14,430 bases of DNA, taken from NCBI GenBank assembly GCA_041158765.1, contig JBEBAU010000025.1:1-14430 (forward strand), in the 5' to 3' direction. The position numbers and the translations under genes are program-made. A model generated the notes under the pieces. The model worked only from the letters and a program-made list of their open reading frames with translations. It made no database searches and had not been told where the DNA came from. This stretch comes from JAQBRD01 sp041158765 (lineage in GTDB: Bacteria; Patescibacteriota; Minisyncoccia; Phycocordibacterales; PALSA-1337). The first letter of the stretch is position 1; each line of letters begins with the position of its first letter. Positions 1-7,926 of the stretch are shown piece by piece.

Positions 1-35
1 CGTGGTGGAAAAAATTTTGATACAAGATAATTCAT
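1..35 (-). CDS. possible start of a third operon gene (partial)
   Basis: An ATG at 35-33 on the minus strand lies 11 nt after the stop of the preceding gene and opens a frame reading MNYLVSKFFPP to the window edge. The short spacing matches that between the two genes before it, so it may be the next gene of the same operon. Eleven codons are too few to name a product or to prove coding, and there is no clear Shine-Dalgarno sequence. Confidence 0.3.
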   Translation of the reverse strand, partial: MNYLVSKFFPP

Positions 36-46
36 ATGCGAAGCTT

Positions 47-817
47 CTAAAGATCAATAACAGGCGGAACAAGTGGTAACACCTCTATTGTGGTCACCTT
101 ACCCTCTCGTGAAACTGGCCACGTGAATGGCGCTATTTCAGTACCGCCAGGATTGACTACATCAATATGTGTTCGAGAGAAGCCAATGGTATTACCTTCT
201 GCATCATGAAGGATTGCGAATACATACACATTTTCATATGGAGTAAGTGAGCGATTTTCGAGACTTACTTCAAGTACTGCACCTGTTGCATCTTCACTGT
301 ATTTTTTATCAGTTATTGCGAGGCCATCAAGGGTATCGTGTGAATTTTTCCATACTGGAACACCGGTGAATTCGAAGACAACTTTGGCTGGTATACGCTT
401 CTGGGTACTCACTGCTCCAATAAATGCGAGCATATTCCTATGTGCAGGAAGTGTTGTGACACCCTCAGCGGTAGTGATGAGGACGCCGCGGTCATCGTAC
501 AGCATGAAACGATATGGCACGTTGACCGCGGCTCCGTTTGTATTTGGATTTACGATATACGAAGCAACATTATAAAATCCTGGGGCAACCTTTTCAAACT
601 TAGTCCACAATACTGATGGAGGCAAGAACGCCGCCTGACAGAGTTTCACACATGAACCTCCGCAATCTACTCCAATTTCATCACCATTCATCACTCGATC
701 AAAACACGTCGGCTTATGATACGTTGCAAGAAATACAGGAATACCGATTATCACCAAGAAAAAAACCCCGATGAGACTTATATACGTACCTTTTCTTCGA
801 GTTGCCCAATTTGCCAT
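47..817 (-). CDS. hypothetical membrane-anchored protein with CxnDCGGxCxxxC motif
   Basis: This 256-residue protein has an N-terminal positively charged stretch (TRRKG) and one hydrophobic segment at about residues 12-32, so it should be anchored with its bulk outside the membrane. Just after the anchor is a Cys-rich motif with C38, C52, C56 and C60 (PTCFDRVMNGDE, then DCGGSCVKLC). Similar motifs occur in anchored hypothetical proteins of CPR bacteria and some archaea, and disulfides or metal binding are possible. The remainder, about residues 65-256, reads as beta-rich repeats typical of extracellular immunoglobulin-like (FxLYD-type) domains, with phrases such as NVASYIVNPN and LEVSLENRSLTPYENV. 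The ATG lies 12 nt after the stop of the upstream membrane gene, so the two are probably co-transcribed. The function is unknown. Confidence 0.8.
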   Translation of the reverse strand: MANWATRRKGTYISLIGVFFLVIIGIPVFLATYHKPTCFDRVMNGDEIGVDCGGSCVKLCQAAFLPPSVLWTKFEKVAPGFYNVASYIVNPNTNGAAVNVPYRFMLYDDRGVLITTAEGVTTLPAHRNMLAFIGAVSTQKRIPAKVVFEFTGVPVWKNSHDTLDGLAITDKKYSEDATGAVLEVSLENRSLTPYENVYVFAILHDAEGNTIGFSRTHIDVVNPGGTEIAPFTWPVSREGKVTTIEVLPLVPPVIDL

Positions 818-829
818 ATGGTTTATAAA

Positions 830-1792
830 TTAAAAAGTGAAATAGATTTGCCCAGAAGCTATTGCCGCTATCAATACCGTCGGTATAGCAATAAGTGCAA
901 TACCAGCAATTATTGAAAAGAATACCGCCCAGTATTTTGCTTTTTTTGCGAATACTGGATCAATCTCTGCACTCACGCCAACAGAAAAGTCTCGATACAA
1001 TAGATACCAGCACGTATATGCATACGGCATAATGAAAAGTGTAATGATAAGTGAAAGAATGAAATCAGCTACAACGCCGTTAAAATCAAAAGAACCGAGA
1101 GCAATTGTAGTAATAATATGTAATACAATAGAAAGAATTAGACCAAGGAACATCAGTGATATTCCAACTGATAAAAATCTATTGAGAGCTTCATATACTC
1201 GACCACGAACAATCCATGCACTTGCTACAAGGCTTTGAATACCACGCTTCCCTTCGAATAGATACGTGAATGTACTAAAGCTAAAATACGCGAAGACAAA
1301 AAACGCTGGAATAACAAAAAACAATGCACTTGCACCAAGCACACAACCCGAAAGTAAAACAACCCAAAAATATGGGAAAAACTCCTTAATGCTTTTCATA
1401 TAGAGAGCATGTGGATCAACTGCTGGTATTGTGGCAGGCATCACAGACACGTCTACTCCCTCAGTAGCACCTGCACTTGTCTGTATAGACGGTGCATTGT
1501 GTATTGAATCAATCGTTCGAACAATCACGAGCGGATACGCAACTCGCAAAATAAATGAAATGACACCAAAAATAAGTGCAATAATACCAAAAGTTGCGAG
1601 ATATGTTGTACTTGAATTCTGATACGTATCAACAACTGAAGCAATAGCCTGTACTCCCCCAACGAAGACAAATGGTATAGCTGAAAGAAGCGCAAGAGCA
1701 TGAATATTTGCCTTACAAAGACGATACGCCTCTCGTGCAATAGTAATAAAAGATTTTAATTCGTGTGGTGATGTTGTTTGAGTCTGTTCCAT
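830..1792 (-). CDS. hypothetical multi-pass membrane protein
   Basis: The product has 320 residues starting MEQTQTTSPHELK. A soluble N-terminal segment of about 30 residues is followed by about six or seven hydrophobic segments: near residues 33-55, 64-90, a paired stretch at 145-180, 208-235, 243-263 and 287-315. A Ser/Thr/Ala/Pro-rich loop of about 40 residues lies between the second and third. The layout resembles generic bacterial multi-pass proteins of the DUF975 or glycerophosphodiesterase-membrane-domain kind, but I cannot assign a family. I chose the ATG at 1792. The frame also opens at 1876, but that start would put about 12 codons inside the 5S rRNA gene and add a hydrophilic, non-membrane-like prefix. 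No Shine-Dalgarno sequence is visible. A good -10 hexamer ends 9 nt upstream, suggesting a nearly leaderless transcript. It probably forms an operon with the following gene. Confidence 0.75.
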   Translation of the reverse strand: MEQTQTTSPHELKSFITIAREAYRLCKANIHALALLSAIPFVFVGGVQAIASVVDTYQNSSTTYLATFGIIALIFGVISFILRVAYPLVIVRTIDSIHNAPSIQTSAGATEGVDVSVMPATIPAVDPHALYMKSIKEFFPYFWVVLLSGCVLGASALFFVIPAFFVFAYFSFSTFTYLFEGKRGIQSLVASAWIVRGRVYEALNRFLSVGISLMFLGLILSIVLHIITTIALGSFDFNGVVADFILSLIITLFIMPYAYTCWYLLYRDFSVGVSAEIDPVFAKKAKYWAVFFSIIAGIALIAIPTVLIAAIASGQIYFTF

Positions 1793-1801
1793 AATGAAGA
1801 C

Positions 1802-1831
1802 AGTATACCATACTGAAAAAAAGAGATTGAA
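1802..1831 (-). promoter_or_regulatory. candidate promoter for the membrane-protein operon, leaderless type
   Basis: On the minus strand, TTCAAT (1831-1826) is followed after 18 nt by TATACT (1807-1802). The ATG begins at 1792, only 9 nt past the -10, so transcription would start almost on the start codon. The -10 lies inside a small dyad (CAGTAT acc ATACTG, 1801-1815), which could also be an operator. A run of seven T on the minus strand precedes it, just after the 5S gene. Whether the 5S transcript ends there is unclear, because no separate terminator hairpin is seen. Confidence 0.45.
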
Positions 1832-1840
1832 TGCTTTGTA

Positions 1841-1944
1841 CTGGCGGCTAGCTACTTTCGCCCAAAGGACTATCATCGCCGCAACTACGTTTCACTTCCG
1901 TGTTCGGAATGGGAACGGGTGTTGCCATAGCGCCAAACCACCAG
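1841..1944 (-). rRNA. rrf: 5S ribosomal RNA
   Basis: The minus strand carries the conserved 5S core: CCCATTCCGAACACGGAAGT in the loop B-C region and GATGATAGT in the E-loop region. The ends pair as helix I, CTGGTGG at the 5' side with CCGCCAG at the 3' side. At about 104-108 nt it is slightly shorter than most bacterial 5S RNAs (115-120 nt). It is the last gene of the 23S - tRNA-like - 5S unit. Exact termini are approximate. Confidence 0.92.
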
Positions 1945-1985
1945 AACAAAAAACTCAATTTCTACGATTTGAGAACTGAAATGTG

Positions 1986-2020
1986 GAGCTGATTTTTCTT
2001 CAAAAATGAAGGATCAGCTC
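1986..2020 (-). other. spacer hairpin upstream of 5S, probable processing stem
   Basis: GAGCTGAT (1986-1993) and ATCAGCTC (2013-2020) form an 8-bp stem, with an inner TTC/GAA pairing and an A-rich loop. It sits between the tRNA-like gene and 5S in the rRNA transcript, where RNase III-type or RNase E-type processing stems are usual. It has no T-run, so it is not a terminator. Confidence 0.55.
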
Positions 2021-2030
2021 AAGACTTAGC

Positions 2031-2141
2031 CTGGAATGGTGGGGGTCGAACCCACGACCTTCTGGTAAGGAAAACTCTTGGAACAATCACTTATGATGGA
2101 GAGTATCCAGCCAGTTGTGCAACCATCTACACCGCATTCCA
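2031..2141 (-). tRNA. tRNA-like gene with a 45-nt anticodon loop (about 38 extra nt), isotype undetermined
   Basis: On the minus strand the acceptor stem is a perfect 7 bp (TGGAATG 2141-2135 with CATTCCA 2038-2032). The D arm is GTGT/GCAC with a GG-containing loop (2132-2117). The T arm is perfect (GTGGG/CCCAC, loop TTCGACC, 2055-2039). The anticodon stem is CTGG/CCAG with an A-A opposition at 27-43. Instead of 7 nt, the loop at 2110-2066 has 45 nt, which itself can fold (ACTCT/AGAGT and ATCA/TGAT). Removing about 38 nt gives a normal 73-nt class I tRNA. U1-A72 with discriminator G73 is typical of tRNA-Gln or tRNA-Asn, and Asn(GTT) is encoded elsewhere in this window, so Gln is slightly favoured. 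No trimming that I tried gives a loop with a purine at position 37, so the anticodon cannot be read. It may be an intron-containing tRNA, a degenerate tRNA, or a tRNA-shaped processing signal between 23S and 5S. Confidence 0.65.
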
Positions 2142-2164
2142 GACAAAATCTGAATTACTTGGGC

Positions 2165-2231
2165 GGATCGTTCTGCAAGACAGTCAACCCGCGTAAACCC
2201 AAACGCGAACTTTATCTAAGCAAAACGATCC
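2165..2231 (-). other. spacer hairpin after 23S
   Basis: GGATCGTTCTGC (2165-2176) and GCAAAACGATCC (2220-2231) pair over 12 bp with one wobble. An inner hairpin CGCGT/ACGCG lies around 2190-2208. The element separates 23S from the tRNA-like gene and is probably a processing structure of the rRNA precursor. Its 67-nt length and closing stem recall a tRNA, but there is no T arm or D arm, so I do not call one. The rest of 2232-2314 shows nothing recognisable. Confidence 0.5.
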
Positions 2232-2314
2232 ACCACATTACAATTCTCAAATGCAATCATGCGCTTTTTATATGAGCCGCCGCTCGTTTCCGAAGGTATT
2301 TGTAATTATATAAA

Positions 2315-2347
2315 ATATAATTGTAGATTTTCAGATTTCCTAATAGG
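2315..2347 (-). other. 3' half of the 23S processing stem
   Basis: This segment pairs with 5903-5934. The inner 14 bp (CCTATTAGGAAATC on the transcript with GATTTCCTAATAGG) are perfect, and the outer part continues with ATATAATTGT matching across a short internal mismatch. The long stem bracketing 23S is the standard RNase III processing substrate of bacterial pre-23S RNA. Conservation of both arms indicates that the gene is intact and expressed as one precursor. Confidence 0.75.
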
Positions 2348-2629
2348 ATCGACGAATTAGTACTTCACGGCTCAACACATTACTGTGCGTACACCTAAAG
2401 CCTATCAACCTGGTCATCTCCCAGGGGTCTCAAACGATTCCTAATCTTGGGGCTGGCTTCCTTCTTAGATGCTTTCAGAAGTTATCCATTCCCGACATAG
2501 CTACACTGCGGTGCCCTTGGCAGGGCAGCAGTCACACCAGAGGTCAGTTCAACTCGGTCCTCTCGTACTAGAGTCAAATCCCCTCAAGAATCAACGCCTG
2601 CAGTAGATAGGAGACCAACCTGTCTCACG

Positions 2630-2995
2630 CTTGTTACCAACAATTGCTTGTTGCAATGGACTATTGCTTGTTCCGAATTTCGCAAGTTCTCCCTGAAGGG
2701 CAAACTCACTGATCGGAGTGTTAATGTTTAGTCTCTAGGGCGCTTGCGCTTCCCTCTACGTTCTCTCTTTTGAGAATCCGTAGATATTAATTAACTTGAT
2801 CACATCTGCATTACTGCAGAGGACCGCCGTGTATGATTGATCTACTTCCTATACTTTTTGTACGAACTCTTAAGTTATTCGTACATCTTTTTTTAGACGA
2901 AAAGAACTCGAAGTGATTCAGACTGTTCAACAGTCGAAATCGCACTTCATGCTTGTATTCCTTTCTTATTTTCTCGTGCGACCGTCCACTTCTGA
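2630..2995 (-). other. group I intron in 23S at position 2593 (E. coli numbering)
   Basis: The insertion splits the universally conserved helix between ...CAGACCGT (exon, ending at 2996) and CGTGAGACAGG (exon, starting at 2629). This is exactly after U2593, the site occupied by the I-CreI-encoding intron of Chlamydomonas chloroplasts. The 5' exon ends in U and the intron ends in G, as in group I introns. An internal guide ACGGTC (2985-2980) pairs with exon GACCGT, giving a 6-bp P1, although the splice-site U faces A rather than the usual G. A P7-like pairing is visible: GACTA (2733-2729 on the minus strand) with TAGTC (2663-2659), in typical contexts AGAGACTAAA and AATAGTCC. At 366 nt with no credible reading frame, it appears to be a ribozyme without a homing endonuclease. 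Confidence 0.85.
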
Positions 2996-3658
2996 ACGGT
3001 CTGAACCCAGCTCGCGTAACTTTTTAATTGGCGAACAGCCAAACCCTTGGGACCTTCTCCAGCCCCAGGATAAGTTGAGCCGACATCGAGGTGCCGAACT
3101 CCGCCGTCGATATGAACTCTTAGGCGGAACCAGCCTGTTATCCCTAGAGTAGCTTTTGTCCGATAATCTTCCCCCGCATCTAATGCGAAAGGTCGGTTCA
3201 CTATGTTCTGCTTTCGCATCTGTTCGACAAGTACGTCTCACAGTCAAGCCAGCTTATGCCATTACACTATCGGCACGGTTTCCATTCGCGCCTAGCTGAC
3301 CTTAATAAACTCCTCCGTTACTTTTTAGGAGGATAGCGCCCCACTAAAACTGCCCGCCAGATTCTGTTTCTCACCGTTTTTGCCGTTGAGGTTAGACTAT
3401 ATAGTTCTAAAGAATGGTGTTTCATCGACGAATCCAGATAATCCGGGAACTATCCTTCAAATTCTACCATCTACGCTACGCATCAGAACCATATAGTCAA
3501 AATCAAGTTGCAGTAAAGCTTCTAGGGTCTTTTCGTCTAACTGCAGGTAATCGGCATCTTCACCGATACTGTATTTTCACCGAGCAAGTCTCCGAGACAG
3601 TTCTCCAGGCATTACACTATTCGTGCGCGTCAGAACTTACCTGACAAGGAATTTCGCT

Positions 3659-3891
3659 CATCTATTCCTTACAGATGGACTCTATCTTCATCCTCACCTT
3701 ACGGAGTTAGGATGTCTAACGTTGGTCTCTATTTTGTTAGATTGGACTCAACACTCTATTACTAGAGTATAGGTAGCTTGTTCATGTAATGCTTTAACTA
3801 TTCGTTCATCTAAAACAACTTCACTTTTGCCCTATAACAGTCCCAGTCCTTCTCGATTCATCAGACTTTTTATGGTTCAGACAAATCGAGA
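3659..3891 (-). other. probable group I intron in 23S at position 1931
   Basis: The insertion interrupts CCTAAGGT | AGCGAAATTCC directly after U1931, a known group I insertion site (for example in Thermotoga 23S). The exon ends in U (3892) and the insert ends in G (3659). An 8-bp stem TCTCGATT/AATCGAGA lies at its start (3891-3884 with 3858-3851). A P8-like hairpin CATCCT/AGGATG (3714-3709 with 3694-3689) is followed by AAGATAGAGTCC (3688-3677), closely resembling the J8/7-P7 signature. The matching 5' strand of P7 is not clear to me, and a normal P1 would compete with the first stem. At 233 nt it is compact, near the size of small bacterial tRNA introns, and has no reading frame. Confidence 0.72.
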
Positions 3892-3926
<35 letters not shown>

Positions 3927-4731
3927 CAGGGCTTATAACAGTCAGCTTGATATAATCGCACCGCCGTTATTTGACCTTCTGGCATTGGTCAAGTGTCACC
4001 CCCTATACATCCTCTTACGAGTTAGCAGGGAGCTGTGTTTTTGATAAACAGTTGCCAGAGATACTTTAGCTGCGGCCCCTAAATAAATAGGGGCAAGCCT
4101 TATTCCGAAGTTACGGCTGCTTTTTTGCCGAGTTCCTTGGAGACCTCTCACTCGTTCGTCTTGGGCTACTCGCCCTGATCACCTGTGTCGGTTTGCGGTA
4201 CGGTTTCGGTATTGATAAACTTAGAAGTTTTTCTCGACATCGCGCTTTGTGCCATCTAGAAGGGCGAACCCCTCTATTTATGCTCTGCTTGGAATCGGCA
4301 TTTAAGCCAGGGTGCGGATTTTCCTACACACCTCCCTTACAGCACACACTCAAATCCAATAATGAGCGGTACATACTGCAATGCGTCCCTCCATCATTCA
4401 ATACAAAAGTCACGGAATATTAACCGTGTGTCCATCGGGTACGGCGTTCGCCATCCCCTTAGGCCCGACTAACCCTTGGCTGATTTTCATAGCCAAGGAA
4501 ACCTTGATCTTTCGACGTGCGGGATTCTCACCCGCATTGTGGTTACTTGTGCCAACATTCTTACTTCCGCACGCTCCAGTATGGGTCACCCCTTTACCTT
4601 CAACGCAGAGCGGAAAACTCTCCTACCAATGGATATTCCCGAAGGAATATCCAGTCCTCAGTTTCGGCACCATGCTTAACCCCGATTATCTGCGGCGCAA
4701 ATTCTCTCGATGAGTGAGCTGTTACGCTTTC

Positions 4732-4763
<32 letters not shown>

Positions 4764-5337
4764 TCATTGTTTGAGAAAACTTACCACCTTAAGTGTACTT
4801 AGCATGGATTTAGGGGCCTTAAATGGAGATCCGGGCTGTTTCCCTTTTGACGTATGGAGCTTAGCCCCCACCGTCTAACTGCCAGACAATTGACTCACTG
4901 TATTCGGAGTTTGATAGGTCTCGGGATCTTTCGACCTGTCAAGACCTTCCAGTGCTCTACCCCAGTGAGGTAATTCTGACGCTAGCCCAAAAGCTATTTC
5001 GGAGAGAACCAGCTATTACCAGATTCGATTAGCTTATCACTCCTTACCTCAAGTCATCGGAGAGAATTGCACAACTCTACCGTTCGGACCTCCCTTCTGA
5101 TTTCTCAAAAGTTCATCCTGCTCAAGGCAAGCTCATCTGGCTTCGGGTCTTATGCATACTACATACGCGCTGTTCACACTCGGTTTCCCTATGACTCCAA
5201 GCTCTCGCTCTTAGTCCGCAGCATGCATAAACTCGTTGGCTCATTCTTCAATAGGCACGCAGTCACGGTCTTGCGACCGCTTCTACTCCTTGTAAGCATA
5301 TGGTTTCAGTTCTATTTCACCGCCCTTACCGGGCTGA

Positions 5338-5376
<39 letters not shown>

Positions 5377-5902
5377 TTCACAAGTATTTAGCCTTACCGG
5401 TTAGTTCCGGCAGATTCCCCCGAGGTATTCGTGTCTCGGGGTACTCAAGAATGAGGACAAAAAAGACTCTATTGATTTCGTTTACAGGGCTATCACCTTC
5501 TGGGGCTGTTCTTTCCAGAACATTCTACTATCAAAGAATTTGGTAACTTTTCTGCTATAAATAGCACGTCCTCACCTTACTACCCCCACTCTAAATCGCA
5601 CTACACATACTTGCGTATGTATCGTACGATTTAGAGTGAGTTTGGGCTGTTTCCTTTTCGCTCGCCGCTACTTAGGAGATAACTATTGTTCTATTTTCCA
5701 CCTGGTACTGAAATGTTTTACTTCCCAGGGTATGCATCGTATGCGTCAAGCGCATAGATTTTGACTCGAAGTCAAAGGGTTTCCCCATTCAGAGATCCAC
5801 GGATCGAAGGTTGCTCGGCACCTCCCCGTGGCGTATCGCCGCCAAGCTACGTCTTTCATCGCCTTGTTGAAGCCTAGGCATCCACCATATGCTCTTAGAT
5901 TT

Positions 5903-5934
5903 CCTATTAGGAAATCTAAAAACCACAATTATAT
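5903..5934 (-). other. 5' half of the 23S processing stem
   Basis: The partner of 2315-2347. Together they form a stem of about 30 bp that brings the two ends of 23S together in the precursor. Confidence 0.75.
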
Positions 5935-6225
5935 TTCTTCTTACAATAGACAGTCATTTGCTCTTGCGCGAAAAGACCATTTTCATGACCTTACACAAGA
6001 GGACGACTGCCTTACCTTTTTTATCTCAACGACTCCTGATTGGTGAATCGTTGAGATGTAATTTTTCAAGTTTCAGTCGTTCTGTATTTTCGATTCGTCG
6101 TGAAGTTTCTAATTTCACTCGTTTTTCGAAACAAAAACCGCTTTTTAAAGCGGCCGCTATCCACACTCATTAAGAGCGCTTATTACGGCCGTATTAAATT
6201 CAAGTTTTTTAACATATTTCGGTGT
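5935..6225 (-). other. untranslated 5' leader of the 23S transcript
   Basis: About 290 nt lie between the predicted transcription start and the 23S processing stem. Besides the terminator-like hairpin annotated separately, the leader has a 10-bp stem ATCTCAACGA/TCGTTGAGAT (6023-6032 with 6048-6057). A ten-codon frame near its start (6215-6183) reads MLKNLNLIRP. No 16S sequence, tRNA or convincing gene is present on either strand. Confidence 0.55.
6128..6153 (-). terminator. terminator-like hairpin inside the 23S leader
   Basis: On the minus strand CCGCTTT-AA-AAAGCGG (6153-6138) is followed directly by TTTTTGTTT, the form of an intrinsic terminator. It lies about 70-90 nt after the 23S promoter and upstream of 23S, so it would end transcription before the rRNA unless antiterminated. 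It may instead end a short leader RNA. Confidence 0.55.
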
Positions 6226-6232
6226 GAAAGAT

Positions 6233-6260
6233 AGTATATACGAGGCTGAAATAAAGTCAA
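6233..6260 (-). promoter_or_regulatory. strong promoter of the 23S-5S unit
   Basis: On the minus strand TTGACT (6260-6255) and TATACT (6238-6233) are separated by 16 nt, close to the sigma-70 consensus. The predicted start is near 6225. Being divergent from infB and directly upstream of the rRNA leader, it shows that 23S-5S is expressed separately from any 16S gene. Confidence 0.75.
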
Positions 6261-6307
6261 GCATTTTCATACTATTTTATAGGAACCTAGCCAAAACGGT
6301 TTTTTTC

Positions 6308-6328
6308 TGATACAGTCTTTTTGTATCA
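6308..6328 (+). promoter_or_regulatory. small dyad upstream of infB
   Basis: TGATAC (6308-6313) and GTATCA (6323-6328) form a 6-bp inverted repeat, 11 nt before the infB ATG. It could be an operator or a leader hairpin. No convincing -35/-10 pair or Shine-Dalgarno sequence for infB is visible here. Confidence 0.3.
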
Positions 6329-6339
6329 AACCTCTATAT

Positions 6340-7905
6340 ATGAGCACCAAAAGCGCACAAAATTCGCTCGTAACTACTCGTCCCCCTGTTGTTGTTATCA
6401 TGGGACATATTGACCATGGTAAATCAACACTTCTCGATTATATTCGCAAATCAAATATTGTTGATGGCGAAGCTGGTGGCATCACACAACACCTCGGTGC
6501 ATACGAAGTTACTCACACATTTACTGATGCCAATACTGGCAAAAAGAAAACCGGTATTCTCACATTTCTTGATACGCCAGGACATGAAGCATTCTGTTCT
6601 ATTCGTGAACGAGGTGCGCGCGTTGCTGATATTGCAATCCTTGTTGTTTCAGCTGAAGACGGAGTGAAACCTCAAACTCTCGAAGCACTCAAATGTATTC
6701 GTGCAGAAAAGATTCCTTTCATTGTTGCAATGAATAAGATTGATAAGCCGGGCGCAAATGTAGAGCGAACAAAAACCACTCTCGCCGAAAATGAAATCTA
6801 TCTCGAAGGATACGGTGGCGACATTCCTGGAGTTGCAATCTCTGCTCTCAATGGCCAAGGTATTCCAGAACTTCTCGACACGGTTATGCTTGTTGCAGAT
6901 CTTGCGGATTTGAAAGGCAATGCAAGTGAAGCAGCGGCTGGAGCGGTCATTGAAGCGAATCTCGATAATAAGAAAGGTGTTTCTGCGACACTTCTTATCA
7001 AAAACGGCACACTCACTACTGGAATGTTTGTTGTAGCAGATGATGCGATCTCCCCTGTTCGTATTCTTGAAGATTACAAAGGTGCCGCAATAAAAACCGC
7101 AACATTTTCAAGTCCAGTTCGTGTTATTGGTTTCAACAAGATCCCAACTGTCGGCACTTCGTTTGTTTCATTTGAAAAGAAGCGCGATGCCGAAGACTAT
7201 GCAGCCAATTTCACCGCACAGCAACTTTCAAAAAAATCTGCAATCGCAAAGAACCCTTCACAACAAGTTGCGGGAGTCCCTGGGGCTGTACCAGAATTCA
7301 GCACCCTTCCTATTATTATCAAAGCTGATGTGACTGGTAGCCTCGACGGTATCAAGCATGAACTTGCAAAAATCACTCACGACAAGGTTCACATAAAAAT
7401 CGTGACTGAAGGCATTGGAGTTGTATCTGAAACTGATGTGAAAACCGCTCAAAGCGATCCTAATATGATTATCATTGCGTTCAATGCGAAGCCAGATTCC
7501 AAAGCCCGCGCAATTCTCGAACGCACAGCTGTTCGTATCGAATCATTCAATATTATCTACAATCTTATTGAATTCATGCGCAATGAAGTTGCAATCCGTA
7601 TTCCAAAAGAATATATCGAAGAGACAACTGGCCGCGCGAAGATCCTCGCTATTTTCAGCAAGAACAAAGACCGTCAAATTATCGGTGGCAAAGTGCAAGA
7701 AGGAACTATCGTTCAAGGAGCAGATGTGAAAATCATTCGTCGCGATGCAGTTATAGGTAGCGGTAAGATAAAAGAACTTCAGCAGCAAAAGGCCAAGACA
7801 GCTGAAGTTGCTATGGGTTTTGAATTCGGAGCACTTATCGAATCAAAAATTGAGCTCACTGAGGGTGACAAATTCGAGTGTTTCAAAACAGTCGAGAAAA
7901 AATAA
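6340..7905 (+). CDS. infB: translation initiation factor IF-2 (short form)
   Basis: IF-2 is the GTPase that places initiator tRNA on the 30S subunit and promotes 50S joining. The G domain starts almost at the N-terminus: G1 GHIDHGKST (residues 22-30), switch I GGITQH (46-51), G3 DTPGHEAF (78-85), G4 NKID (132-135) and G5 SAL (168-170). A beta-barrel domain II follows (about 200-300), then IF-2 domain III starting near PIIIKADVTGS (about 323), and the C-terminal initiator-tRNA-binding barrel (about 430-521). At 521 residues it lacks the long N-terminal extension of E. coli IF-2 (890 aa), as is common in reduced genomes. The ATG at 6340 leaves about 15 residues before the G domain, and no earlier start is needed. 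The gene stands 21 nt before rbfA, the classical infB-rbfA order, and is divergent from the 23S unit. Confidence 0.97.
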   Translation: MSTKSAQNSLVTTRPPVVVIMGHIDHGKSTLLDYIRKSNIVDGEAGGITQHLGAYEVTHTFTDANTGKKKTGILTFLDTPGHEAFCSIRERGARVADIAILVVSAEDGVKPQTLEALKCIRAEKIPFIVAMNKIDKPGANVERTKTTLAENEIYLEGYGGDIPGVAISALNGQGIPELLDTVMLVADLADLKGNASEAAAGAVIEANLDNKKGVSATLLIKNGTLTTGMFVVADDAISPVRILEDYKGAAIKTATFSSPVRVIGFNKIPTVGTSFVSFEKKRDAEDYAANFTAQQLSKKSAIAKNPSQQVAGVPGAVPEFSTLPIIIKADVTGSLDGIKHELAKITHDKVHIKIVTEGIGVVSETDVKTAQSDPNMIIIAFNAKPDSKARAILERTAVRIESFNIIYNLIEFMRNEVAIRIPKEYIEETTGRAKILAIFSKNKDRQIIGGKVQEGTIVQGADVKIIRRDAVIGSGKIKELQQQKAKTAEVAMGFEFGALIESKIELTEGDKFECFKTVEKK

Positions 7906-7926
7906 GCAAAAATATCCTGAAATAGT

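Noticed and set aside
1793..1876. Longer start (1876) for the multi-pass membrane protein
   Set aside because: It would extend into the 5S rRNA gene and across its promoter. The added residues are unlike a membrane-protein N-terminus.
2165..2231. Second tRNA between 23S and the tRNA-like gene
   Set aside because: The length and closing stem fit, but there is no T arm, no D arm and no anticodon arm.
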